Below, piece by piece: positions 1 through 5,982 of a stretch of DNA of 17,356 bases (positions are counted from its first letter, which is position 1; every line of letters starts with the position of its first letter). The DNA is from Candidatus Moraniibacteriota bacterium. GTDB lineage: Bacteria; Patescibacteriota; Minisyncoccia; Moranbacterales; GCA-2747515. The stretch is from assembly GCA_029938745.1 (NCBI GenBank), contig JAOZUJ010000014.1, positions 1-17,356 on the forward strand. The letters are read 5' to 3'. The notes beneath the pieces were generated by a model that was not told where the DNA came from, did no database searches, and saw only the letters and a program-made list of their open reading frames with translations. The translations under genes were made by a program, and so were the position numbers.

Positions 1-28
1 CATTTCGCTCCGCTACAGTCGAAATGAC
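1..28. repeat. Right arm of a fold-back (MITE/REP-like) repeat, cut by window edge
   Basis: The first 28 bases carry the same arm (CGCTACAGTCGAAATGAC core, with one extra variable base) that closes the complete fold-back element at 11362-11452. Only the right arm is inside the window. A decayed relative lies at 10906-10941. It sits just downstream of the ldh stop codon. No coding content. Confidence 0.6.
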
Positions 29-63
29 ACATGAATAAGTTTTTTAAGAAGTCTATTTAAACA

Positions 64-993
64 TTATTCATTAAGATCAATTTGGTCATAAACTTCTTTG
101 AGGATGCTGGCAGATCTTTTGAGACCTTCTTGCTCTTTTTGTGATAGGTCAATACACATTTTTCCTACAACTCCTCGTTTACCAACAACAGCTGGCATGC
201 TGAGGCAAATATCATTAATGTCATATTCACCAGTCATGAGGTGAGAAACGGGTAAAACTGTTTTTCGGTTATGGAGGATTACGTGTAGTAAGTAGGCAGT
301 TCCGGCACCAATTGCATAATACGTTGATTGTTTTCCTTTGATAATAGTGTAGGCTGCATTTTTAGAATCTTCAAAAATTGCATCTTTATCAGCATCACTC
401 AGACGCGTGCATGTACCAAGCCTCATGTTACCGATAGTTGCTGTGCTCCACACAGGAAATTCACTGTCACCGTGCTCTCCGAGAATATATGCATGAATAC
501 TCTTTGGATTGATGTCCATTTTTTGTCCAATAAGATGGCGAAAGCGAGCGCTATCAAGAAGTGTGCCGGTGCCCAAAATACGATCTCTTTTATCAGGAAA
601 AAGTGAAATAGCGAGATGTGTTAAAATATCTACAGGATTTGTGACCACAACCAATGTAATATCAGGATTTTTTTCAAAAATCTGTGGCACAACCATTTTG
701 AGAATTTTTGCATTTTTTTGGACAAGTTCAAGACGTGTCTCGCCAGGTTTTTGTGCTGCACCACACGTCACAACAGCAACAGCGCTATCAATGCAGTCAT
801 CATATGTTCCAACATGAACATCTGTTTGTCCAACAAATGGTATTACGTGCTGTAAATCCATTACTTGAGATTCTACAAGCTCTTCATTGACATCAATCAA
901 TGCAATTTCCTCCGCAATTTCCTTCATTACAAGAGAGTGTGCGATAGTAGATCCCACCATTCCTGCGCCAATAATTGTTATCTTATTTTTCAT
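64..993 (-). CDS. ldh: L-lactate dehydrogenase (NAD-dependent)
   Basis: Reduces pyruvate to L-lactate with NADH, regenerating NAD+ in fermentation; cytosolic. From the ATG at 993 the protein has 309 residues, usual for the LDH/MDH family. Seen: Rossmann glycine motif GAGMVG (residues 9-14), an acidic residue after the second strand (IDV, about 33-35), the mobile-loop QKPGETR (81-87), TNPVD (118-122), LDSAR (146-150) and GEHGDSE with catalytic His174. Gln81 before KPGETR is the residue that selects lactate/pyruvate; malate dehydrogenases have Arg there, so LDH is preferred over MDH. An upstream in-frame ATG at 1071 would add 26 residues encoded by the palindromic TACGTA repeat and is rejected as the start. 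The gene is divergent from the gene at 1155. The palindrome at 1002-1039 lies 9 bases upstream of the start and is the likely control site. Confidence 0.95.
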   Translation of the reverse strand: MKNKITIIGAGMVGSTIAHSLVMKEIAEEIALIDVNEELVESQVMDLQHVIPFVGQTDVHVGTYDDCIDSAVAVVTCGAAQKPGETRLELVQKNAKILKMVVPQIFEKNPDITLVVVTNPVDILTHLAISLFPDKRDRILGTGTLLDSARFRHLIGQKMDINPKSIHAYILGEHGDSEFPVWSTATIGNMRLGTCTRLSDADKDAIFEDSKNAAYTIIKGKQSTYYAIGAGTAYLLHVILHNRKTVLPVSHLMTGEYDINDICLSMPAVVGKRGVVGKMCIDLSQKEQEGLKRSASILKEVYDQIDLNE

Positions 994-1001
994 ATTTTTT
1001 C

Positions 1002-1039
1002 TTGTTACGTAGCATGTTACGTAACAAGCTACGTAACAA
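1002..1039. promoter_or_regulatory. 38-bp near-perfect palindrome of three TACGTA units upstream of ldh
   Basis: The 38 bases equal their own reverse complement except at one symmetric pair of positions. The arms are TTGTTACGTAGC and GCTACGTAACAA; the centre is GTTACGTAAC. TACGTA occurs at 1006, 1018 and 1030, a strict 12-bp period. It lies between the ldh start and an AT-rich region with TATTAT/TATAAT-like hexamers. The likely role is an operator for a dimeric or oligomeric repressor of ldh. The TTGTTA/TAACAA half-sites recall redox regulator Rex, but the spacing does not match the Rex consensus, so the regulator is unknown. A related TGTTACGTAA occurs at 14571-14580. Confidence 0.6.
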
Positions 1040-1093
1040 ACATATTTAATATTACTTTTATATAATAGCACAAATTACAAATAAATATTTATA

Positions 1094-1121
1094 TTGCAAA
1101 AAAGACAGTAGTTGGTATAAT
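1094..1121 (+). promoter_or_regulatory. Sigma70-type promoter for the gene at 1155
   Basis: TTGCAA at 1094-1099, a 16-bp spacer, then a perfect TATAAT at 1116-1121. The predicted start near 1128 gives a leader of about 27 nt before the ATG at 1155. Confidence 0.6.
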
Positions 1122-1154
1122 AAAAATATAAATAATTACTAATAAAAAAAATTT

Positions 1155-1631
1155 ATGGAACCGACAATGAAAACGCCAGAAGAAATGGCAGAAATACAAA
1201 AATCACGCACAGAGTCAGATGCAGAATTAATTAAAGATGGCGCAGAATATATAGCAGATGAAAAAGGTAATATGCGATTAGATGTTACGTTGCGACAAAG
1301 GGATGCGGCTGCTATCGAAATGGTTCAAGAGTGGAAAATGGAAGAAAATGTAGAAAATATGGATACATATGAAAGAGAGAAATTTACAAGAACGTTGGAA
1401 GACATGAAAAATACTGTTGAAATGATGAAACAATATTTGGAGAGAGTTGATTTTTATGATGAAGAAGGGATCCCTATTAAAAAAACTATTAATTTTGATG
1501 CATTGCGACAGCAAGATGAAATTGCAGATAAATTAGGAAAACTAAGGGGTGAGTTGCGTACAGCATATACTGAAATTCAACCAGATATTAATTTAATGAA
1601 AGCAGAAAAAATGCGAAGAAATGCAAAATAA
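1155..1631 (+). CDS. Hypothetical charged, helical (coiled-coil-like) protein
   Basis: 158 residues, not recognised as a named family. The sequence is highly charged and Met/Glu/Lys-rich, without signal peptide, membrane segment or cysteines. Residues 50-100 and 115-158 look helical with heptad-like hydrophobic spacing, so a cytosolic coiled-coil or adaptor protein is possible. The start at 1155 is chosen because it follows a good promoter; an internal ATG four codons later is an alternative. There is no obvious Shine-Dalgarno sequence. The stop is followed 28 bases later by a strong terminator shared with the convergent small gene at 1673. Confidence 0.75.
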   Translation: MEPTMKTPEEMAEIQKSRTESDAELIKDGAEYIADEKGNMRLDVTLRQRDAAAIEMVQEWKMEENVENMDTYEREKFTRTLEDMKNTVEMMKQYLERVDFYDEEGIPIKKTINFDALRQQDEIADKLGKLRGELRTAYTEIQPDINLMKAEKMRRNAK

Positions 1632-1658
1632 AAAAGAAACTAAATAATTTTGTATTTT

Positions 1659-1690
1659 AAAAGCAGTTAGAATTATTCTAACTGCTTTTT
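1659..1690. terminator. Bidirectional terminator, 12-bp stem
   Basis: AAAAGCAGTTAG at 1659-1670 pairs perfectly with CTAACTGCTTTT at 1678-1689 (7-nt loop), ending in five T on the plus strand. On the minus strand the hairpin ends in TTTT. It therefore serves the gene at 1155-1631 and the convergent gene at 1673-1831, whose stop codon lies in the loop. Confidence 0.85.
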
Positions 1691-1831
1691 CCATTGAATC
1701 TTTGCTTTTTTGCGATTATAGCTGCGGTTTCCTTTGCGACTACCGTGAGATCCGCCTTTGTGGCGCAGAGCGTCAACGGTATCTGAGTGGAGTCGCGGTT
1801 TAATGCGCTCCACTTTTTTCTTTTTCTTCAT
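1673..1831 (-). CDS. Very basic 52-residue protein, function unknown
   Basis: Starts MKKKKKVERIKPRLH and ends KIQWKKQLE; about one third of its residues are Lys or Arg, with a Gly/Ser/Asn-rich middle (KGGSHGSRKGNRSYNRKK). This composition suggests binding to RNA, the ribosome or DNA. A perfect Shine-Dalgarno AGGAGG lies 5 nt before the ATG. The ORF begins one base after the stop of the membrane-protein gene at 1833-1997, so the two are probably translationally coupled. The stop codon TAA lies in the loop of the terminator hairpin, so the last codons are in its stem. The middle segment superficially resembles the KGKGSY part of ArfA ribosome-rescue factors, whose genes also carry a hairpin at the 3' end, but this is too weak to name it. 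Confidence 0.7.
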   Translation of the reverse strand: MKKKKKVERIKPRLHSDTVDALRHKGGSHGSRKGNRSYNRKKAKIQWKKQLE

Positions 1832-1832
1832 T

Positions 1833-1997
1833 TTATCCTCCTATGAAATGTTGAATAATTACATGTCCAACGTGAATATCAAGCCATCTACCAATCCACA
1901 ACACACTAAGTGTGAGTGGTGGTGCAATAATTACACCAATAATGGCTCCACAACACATACCAGCACACATACCACAATAAAACAAAAAATTTTTCAT
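1833..1997 (-). CDS. Small Cys-rich single-helix membrane protein
   Basis: 54 residues. The N-terminus MKNFLFYCGMCAGMCCG has Cys8, Cys11, Cys15 and Cys16, leading into a hydrophobic glycine-containing helix (about residues 12-36), followed by a short His-containing tail (LDIHVGHVIIQH). One transmembrane segment is clear; the clustered cysteines could bind a metal or become lipidated or disulfide-linked. A good Shine-Dalgarno GAGGTG precedes the ATG. Its last codons (ATA GGA GGA TAA) contain the ribosome-binding site of the next gene. It lies just downstream (minus direction) of hairpin element R2 copy a. Not recognised as a known family. Confidence 0.7.
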   Translation of the reverse strand: MKNFLFYCGMCAGMCCGAIIGVIIAPPLTLSVLWIGRWLDIHVGHVIIQHFIGG

Positions 1998-2035
1998 GAT
2001 TCACCTCTTTTTTGAGTTTTACGAGAAAATTATTT

Positions 2036-2120
2036 TCCTCTAAAATATTTCTTTTAGATCCTTAATCAAGCTGAGGATGACATTTGTAAAAAAAATTTTA
2101 GAGAAAAGCGAAGTTTTTCT
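2036..2120. repeat. Hairpin element R2, copy a
   Basis: One of three copies (also 2880-2962 and 4436-4518) of an 82-85 bp element. It has an outer inverted repeat TCTAAAAT/ATTTTAGA, an internal arm of the common GTCATTCTC...TTGATTGGGAAT repeat type, and a terminal GAAAAGCGAAGTTTTTC mini-hairpin. On the minus strand the mini-hairpin followed by T-rich sequence resembles a terminator. TTGATT, 16 bp, TATTTT inside the element could be a weak minus-strand promoter. Each full copy sits just 5' of a minus-strand small gene. Confidence 0.75.
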
Positions 2121-2218
2121 AAAAAAGAACAAATTTTTCATCAGCTTTTTTAACGTGGGCTTACTCCACAGTATACGTCCGTTAAACTTGAAAACCGGAC
2201 GGAGAATTTTTCTTCTCA
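2103..2218 (-). repeat. 3' structured element E, copy a
   Basis: About 116 bp, strongly similar to copy b at 4102-4217. Both begin (minus direction) at the stop codon of a small gene. Both contain a CGTCCG/CGGACG hairpin (2176-2181 with 2196-2201), a GTGG/CCAC mini-stem, and end in the GAAAAACTTCGC...TTTTC hairpin. It looks like a portable 3' UTR that moves with, or marks the end of, small-gene units. Confidence 0.7.
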
Positions 2219-2431
2219 TTCAAGGATTTTGTTTAATTCCTCCATAACAAGCACCTTGAGAGCTTGCATCAACACATCATCAGGTTCTACTACTACCTGC
2301 GTTTCTGCGTTGATGACCTCGACAATACTAATGTCGAGGATCATGGGAGGTTGGACACTATAGTCCAAATCACTTCCTCCAATATATACCGAATAAATCT
2401 CTTTCTTGTGCTCAACAATATATTTGTCCAT
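2216..2431 (-). CDS. Hypothetical acidic 71-residue protein
   Basis: Not recognised. Mixed alpha/beta-looking, acidic (ends VMEELNKILE), no cysteines, no membrane segment. The start at 2431 is fixed by a strong Shine-Dalgarno (AAATCAGGAGGTG, 4 nt before the ATG); the longer reading from 2524 would overlap the upstream gene. It follows the gene ending at 2451 by 19 nt, so the two form an operon. The stop is embedded in the start of element E. Confidence 0.75.
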   Translation of the reverse strand: MDKYIVEHKKEIYSVYIGGSDLDYSVQPPMILDISIVEVINAETQVVVEPDDVLMQALKVLVMEELNKILE

Positions 2432-2450
2432 GGTGCACCTCCTGATTTGG

Positions 2451-2846
2451 TTATTGTGATATTTCAAACTTTCCTGATAAAACTTCTTCATCAGAAAGAG
2501 TTGACTTTTGATTGGGTGACTCATGCAACCACCAGTGGCGATTGTCTGTGTCTGCTATCAATTTAGTCCTACATCTGTTTAGGTTTCCCCAGTTAGACAT
2601 AATTCCAAAATGACGACAGAAAGACACATTGAGTCTGTGATAACGCTCATGATATTTAAATGGTAAGACACCATCCAAAAAATCATCTGCAATATCCATA
2701 AATTCGATCATGAATTTCCGACAAATATCATCGAATTCATACTTGTTGAATTCAAGTGATCCCGGAAATAAAACCTCGTCTCTATACATACCAAGTATGT
2801 TTTTGAGAGAGTTTTCAACTTCGATTATTGTGTGTGAAGTTTTGAT
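2451..2846 (-). CDS. Hypothetical 131-residue protein with probable ATC start
   Basis: From the conventional ATG at 2789 the protein has 112 residues, but no ribosome-binding site precedes that ATG. The frame is open 19 codons further, to an ATC at 2846-2844. This lies exactly 4 nt after AAATCAGGAGGTG, the same 13-mer at the same distance as before the ATG of the next gene (2431). The non-AUG start, or an ATG changed to ATC, is therefore the better reading. The protein is acidic to neutral and Trp/His-containing (RHWWLHE near the C-terminus), with no membrane segment and no recognised domain. First gene of a two-gene unit. Confidence 0.7.
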   Translation of the reverse strand: MKTSHTIIEVENSLKNILGMYRDEVLFPGSLEFNKYEFDDICRKFMIEFMDIADDFLDGVLPFKYHERYHRLNVSFCRHFGIMSNWGNLNRCRTKLIADTDNRHWWLHESPNQKSTLSDEEVLSGKFEISQ

Positions 2847-2879
2847 AAGACACCTCCTGATTTAATGTTTAATAACTTT

Positions 2880-2962
2880 TCCTCTAAAATATTTCTTTTA
2901 GATTCCCAATCAAGTTGAGAATGACATGAAAAAAACATTTTAGAGAAAAGCGAAGTTTTTCT
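2880..2962. repeat. Hairpin element R2, copy b
   Basis: Second copy of the element described at 2036-2120, with the TCTAAAAT/ATTTTAGA outer repeat, the TTGAGAATGACATG arm and the GAAAAGCGAAGTTTTTC mini-hairpin. It sits immediately 5' (minus direction) of the ribosome-binding site of the gene at 2451-2846. Confidence 0.75.
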
Positions 2963-2965
2963 CGT

Positions 2966-3310
2966 TGTGGCCGAAGCCGTGATATTCATTTACGGAGAAT
3001 ATCCATACACATAGATTTGATGGTCTGTGTATGCCGGACTGTCCTCATGACACCATCTCGTAGTAGAATGTTATTCTGAGATGATTTTGACACTTGCGCT
3101 ACTGGCGCTGTCATGAGTGAGAACATGGTTTCAAGTCATGTTCAGTCTCCCTTTTTTATCGTGGCTGTACGAGACTCTGCAAAGTCTCTAGGGATTTGTC
3201 CACTATTCTTATCTAACAAGTAAGTTGTTACACTTATGAGTCATTCACCTATTCACACCGTAGCGTGTTGTCATGATAGGTAAACTTTCGATAAGAAATT
3301 AGGGCTAGCA
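2966..3310. ncRNA. Highly structured non-coding module M1 (candidate RNA)
   Basis: No credible ORF. Nested perfect stems: CTCATGACA (3044-3052) with TGTCATGAG (3109-3117), enclosing CATCTC/GAGATG with AGAAT/ATTCT inside and, separately, GCGC/GCGC, a three-way junction. GAACATG (3121-3127) pairs with CATGTTC (3137-3143). GAGACT pairs with AGTCTC near 3171-3187. TTCTTATC (3206-3213) pairs with GATAAGAA (3290-3297), enclosing ACCTAT/ATAGGT and AACAA/TTGTT. A CTCCCT...AGGGATTTG segment (about 3147-3198) matches the CTTCCT...AGGATTTT element of the other modules. Transcribed strand not determined. Confidence 0.55.
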
Positions 3311-3324
3311 GCACAAGAACGGAA

Positions 3325-3849
3325 TTAACCGATCATTGTATGCTGCGACCAAAAGATGATAGCTTCCGCGAATTGCTCCGCAGTGTACTCTCTTTTGGTT
3401 CCACCTGCTATTTCCAGAAAATTCCTGGCCATAGCAACAGGTGTGGGAGGCTCGGCCTCACCATCCTTAGCGGTCGCCGAGGCGTTGATGGATACGATTT
3501 CCCAGTCAGCGTCGCCAGATGCATCATCAGCCAGTGTTACGTGACTATAGATAATGACCTGAACAGACGAAGCTGGTACTTTCTTACCACCGATTGCTGT
3601 GACCTGCACGTAGGGATTCTCCCCTTTTCGTCGCGCAGCAAATTCAGCTTGGAGCTCGCACCCCTCACTCAATTTGGTCACACCACTGAAAAATCCAGCA
3701 GTGGGAACATCAACAGCAACTACACCTTCCTCAGAATCAGCGAAATGATCCTGGACGAGTCTCGCGAGATCGTCCCAACTCCCATCGAAATGAGAGTATT
3801 TTGAGGAGGCGGTTTGCCTCTTGCAGAATGGATTAACAGCTACTTTCAT
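3325..3849 (-). CDS. DUF3228 family protein
   Basis: 174 residues from the ATG at 3849, which has a GAGGAA ribosome-binding site; the longer reading from 3888 lacks one. Recalled family features: N-terminal KVAVNPFCKRQ, SHFDGSWDDLARLV, GFFSGV, RRKGENPYVQV, a DADWEIVSINA strand and the C-terminal MARNFLEIAGGTKREYTAEQ followed by WSQH. These match my memory of DUF3228 (PF11539), a conserved bacterial family of unknown function. No signal peptide or membrane helix. The coding region is clearly more GC-rich than the flanking AT-rich genes, which suggests recent acquisition. It is flanked by module M1 and by a run of simple hairpins in its leader. Confidence 0.8.
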   Translation of the reverse strand: MKVAVNPFCKRQTASSKYSHFDGSWDDLARLVQDHFADSEEGVVAVDVPTAGFFSGVTKLSEGCELQAEFAARRKGENPYVQVTAIGGKKVPASSVQVIIYSHVTLADDASGDADWEIVSINASATAKDGEAEPPTPVAMARNFLEIAGGTKREYTAEQFAEAIIFWSQHTMIG

Positions 3850-4101
3850 AGTGTTGTTCCTCTGGGATACTAACGTGTCCCCAAACATAGCTTACGAAAT
3901 TTCATTTCACACAGGCATCACCCTGAATTATAAGTGGTTAAACTTATAATGATTGGTTTATACTCCAATCGCTTATAGAAATTCTTCACTATATCTGCAC
4001 CGTCCACACGCATAAGGTGTGTGGAGACCATTGAAACTCATGACTTATTTCATGAGAAATATAATTACAAATAATTTATAAATATATTTCTTATGAAATT
4101 T
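3850..4101 (-). promoter_or_regulatory. Leader of the DUF3228 gene with four tandem hairpins
   Basis: Non-coding stretch upstream (minus direction) of the DUF3228 gene. It holds four consecutive perfect hairpins: ATTATAAG/CTTATAAT (3927-3934, 3943-3950), GATTGG/CCAATC (3951-3956, 3965-3970), TCCACAC/GTGTGGA (4003-4009, 4019-4025) and CTCATGA/TCATGAG (4038-4044, 4050-4056). The stems differ in sequence but have similar size, so this is designed-looking secondary structure rather than a repeat. No promoter is confidently visible. Confidence 0.45.
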
Positions 4102-4217
4102 GAAAAGCGAAGTTTTTCTTAAAAAGAACAAATCTTTCATCAGCTTTTTTTACGTGGGCTTTCTCCACAGTATACGTCCGTTAAACTTGATAGCCGGACG
4201 GAGGATTTTTCTCCTCA
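4102..4217 (-). repeat. 3' structured element E, copy b
   Basis: Second copy of the element at 2103-2218, again starting at a small-gene stop codon (4215). The CGTCCG/CGGACG hairpin is at 4175-4180 with 4195-4200; the GAAAAGCGAAGTTTTTCT mini-hairpin is at 4102-4119. Similarity to copy a continues up to the stop codon but not into the coding sequence. Confidence 0.7.
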
Positions 4218-4391
4218 GTTAAGGTTTTCATCAAAATTAAGTTCGTCTTCATGCCAATCAGGGATAAACCCGTCATATTGACCTTCAGACGTCTCAATTC
4301 CTCTGTCGCAACCATCCCACATCCCCTCAAAGCCTATGTGGTCGACAATTACAATAAACTTCTTTTTGGCCTCTGTGTCAGGAACATACAT
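4215..4391 (-). CDS. Hypothetical acidic 58-residue protein
   Basis: Starts MYVPDTEAKKKFIVIVDH and ends in an acidic tail (WHEDELNFDENLN). No domain recognised, one cysteine, no membrane helix. The start at 4391 is supported by an AAGGGG ribosome-binding site; the extra 34 codons from 4493 are translated R2 repeat and are rejected. It is flanked 5' by R2 copy c and 3' by element E copy b. Confidence 0.65.
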   Translation of the reverse strand: MYVPDTEAKKKFIVIVDHIGFEGMWDGCDRGIETSEGQYDGFIPDWHEDELNFDENLN

Positions 4392-4435
4392 ATTAATACC
4401 CCTTTGGCATTTTGGATTATTGAGAAAATTATTTC

Positions 4436-4518
4436 CCTCTAAAATATTTCTTTTAGATTCCCAATCAAGTTGAGAATGACATGAAAAAAACATTTTAGAG
4501 AAAAGCGAAGTTTTTTTA
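4436..4518. repeat. Hairpin element R2, copy c
   Basis: Third copy of the element at 2036-2120, differing from copy b by only a few bases over the whole length. It sits 45 nt 5' (minus direction) of the gene at 4215-4391. Confidence 0.75.
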
Positions 4519-4555
4519 AATTTTTTACAAAATATTTTGTAAAAAGCGAGGGCTT

Positions 4556-4748
4556 AACTGTGTGTATCCCATGGTCCAAAAGAGGTATTGGTTTTCATGG
4601 GCTTTGCTGCTGCAGTCCGCATGGCGTAGCACAGCATTGGTGTGCACTAAACCACATCTCTTCCTTTTTCAAGCGTATTAGACTTTACTAAAGGATTTTT
4701 TTAACGGCACGAGATCATGCCGTAGAATCCTCTTCCCCACACACAGTT
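4556..4748. ncRNA. Structured non-coding module M2 (candidate RNA)
   Basis: Closed by a perfect 10-bp terminal stem, AACTGTGTGT at 4556-4565 with ACACACAGTT at 4739-4748. Inside are the shared CTTCCTTT...AAAGGATTTT hairpin (about 4660-4700) and then an ACGGCA/TGCCGT hairpin. No ORF. It directly abuts repeat R1 copy 1. Confidence 0.5.
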
Positions 4749-4749
4749 T

Positions 4750-4825
4750 CCCTCTAGCATCTCACAAAGACTGAATTTATGAGATCTTAGAGAGAGGAGA
4801 CGTCTTTATGTTAAAAGATGTCTCC
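4750..4825. repeat. Double-hairpin repeat R1, copy 1
   Basis: 76 bp, two adjacent hairpins. The first pairs CTCTAGCATCTCA with TGAGATCTTAGAG; the second pairs GGAGACGTCTTT with AAAGATGTCTCC. The G-T pairs in both stems can form in RNA from the plus strand but become A-C mismatches on the minus strand, favouring plus-strand RNA. Copies: 4750, 5181, 5598, 5983, and a divergent one at 6465. Confidence 0.85.
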
Positions 4826-5180
4826 AAAATTATGTGCATTTTGAGGTACCCGAAGTGTTCGGTTTTGTCCTCGCTATAGGGGTGCACTTTATCCCCAGTT
4901 GTTTGTTTCCTCTCTTTTGAGGATTTAGAAGTGGTTAACTCCCTTGACACAGATTCAAACTGCGCCATCCCGACAGCCACAACAGCCACCCTATTTCTCT
5001 ACAAACTCAAGGACCAATAATCTGGTTTATCCCGTTGCTTTAGGTTTATTCAACCCAGGAAGTACACTACTCCTCCCATACCCCTTCCTACTTTTATAGG
5101 ATTTTGACCACCACAGTCAGCCTGAGGTCCAGGCAGGCTCGCTATAAACGAGTTTTGATGGTAAGTGGGATTTTTATTAT
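4826..5180. ncRNA. Structured non-coding module M3 (candidate RNA)
   Basis: Nested stems near its start: GTGC/GCAC, GAGG/CCTC and CCGAA/TTCGG (about 4832-4886). The shared element CTTCCTA...TAGGATTTT is at 5084-5106, followed by CCACCACAG and a GCCTG/CAGGC hairpin. A 70-residue minus-strand reading exists (4777-4989), but it runs into repeat R1 and lacks a ribosome-binding site, so it is not called. Confidence 0.5.
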
Positions 5181-5256
5181 CCCTCTAGCATCTCACAAAG
5201 ACTGAATTTATGAGATCTTAGAGAGAGGAGACGTCTTTATGTTAAAAGATGTCTCC
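5181..5256. repeat. Double-hairpin repeat R1, copy 2
   Basis: Identical to copy 1 over its 76 bp as far as can be read. It separates modules M3 and M4. Confidence 0.85.
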
Positions 5257-5597
5257 TTAGAAAAATTAGTCTGCCGCAGGTCTCAATGATGAGATGAGTT
5301 TGCTCCGCTAAGAGGTTATCCTTTGGCTAACGAGGTTTAACTATCCCCGTCACATTCCCATTGGTTAGATGGGTGGTTATTCAGGCATGTGAGGCCCATT
5401 ACTTGATTTAGTGCAGGCATCCTCATCACAAGAATGTTTCTAATCACTGCACCTTTTAGCTTCCGCTATGGATGTATATTATCACCTCGGTAATCAACCT
5501 TGGCTCACCCATATTCCTTCCTGTTTGCGTCCGAACAGGATTTTGTGCCACCATAGCACATGTCCGGAATCAGACATTTAATTAAAGGGTTAATATT
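5257..5597. ncRNA. Structured non-coding module M4 (candidate RNA)
   Basis: The shared element CTTCCTGTT...AACAGGATTTT is at 5517-5544, followed by CCACCATAG and an ATGTC/GACAT hairpin: same architecture as M3, but with the stem extended and its base pairs changed in a compensatory way. Upstream are TCACAT/ATGTGA enclosing CCCAT/ATGGG (loop TGGTTAG read on the plus strand) and GTGCAG/CTGCAC-type pairings. No credible ORF. Confidence 0.55.
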
Positions 5598-5669
5598 CCC
5601 TCTAGCATCTCACAAAATATTTATGAGATCTTAGAGAGAGGAGACGTCTTTATGTTAAAAGATGTCTCC
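5598..5669. repeat. Double-hairpin repeat R1, copy 3
   Basis: 72 bp; same stems as copies 1, 2 and 4 but with the first loop shortened by 4 nt. Changes confined to the loop are consistent with selection on the stem. Confidence 0.85.
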
Positions 5670-5780
5670 AAATTCAGGTAAATGACCGCTTACCAAGCGC
5701 TTTGGTGCTGCCCCAAAATATTACGGATTGATTGCTCAACCACCAGTTTATAACCTCATGGATGTGGAGGATGAAATAGA
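5670..5780. other. Short spacer, nothing identified
   Basis: Spacer between R1 copy 3 and the stop codon of the gene at 5781. I see no ORF, no copy of element E and no strong terminator here, only a weak AAGCGCTTGG palindrome near 5695-5705. Confidence 0.3.
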
Positions 5781-5957
5781 TTACAATTCTTCTATCAAAG
5801 AAATTACCTTAAGTAACTTCTGCATCTTTTCATTTCTATCTTCATCTTGAAGATATTGAGGAAATGATGCATTTTTTTGATAGGTTGGGTAAATTTTTAA
5901 TAATTCACCCTTGAGAATGTGTAAAGCTAATTCAATAAGAGTAGGATTTATATCCAT
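5781..5957 (-). CDS. Hypothetical 58-residue helical protein
   Basis: MDINPTLIELALHILKGELLK followed by a charged middle and a helical C-terminus (LLKVISLIEEL). Probably an all-alpha cytosolic protein, no recognised family. The start at 5957 is fixed by a strong AAGGAGGTG ribosome-binding site 6 nt upstream; the 12-codon extension from 5993 lies in the R1 repeat. R1 copy 4 forms its immediate 5' leader, so hairpin occlusion or processing near the ribosome-binding site is possible. Confidence 0.65.
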   Translation of the reverse strand: MDINPTLIELALHILKGELLKIYPTYQKNASFPQYLQDEDRNEKMQKLLKVISLIEEL

Positions 5958-5982
5958 AATAAACACCTCCTTGTTTATTTTT

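Noticed and set aside
1758..2015. 85-residue plus-strand ORF
   Set aside because: Antisense to the two coupled small genes at 1673-1997, which have good ribosome-binding sites and sensible protein features.
3340..3804. 154-residue plus-strand ORF
   Set aside because: Antisense shadow of the DUF3228 gene, open because of its higher GC.
4777..4989. 70-residue minus-strand ORF in module M3
   Set aside because: GTG start without ribosome-binding site; its C-terminus is translated R1 repeat and it overlies structured sequence.
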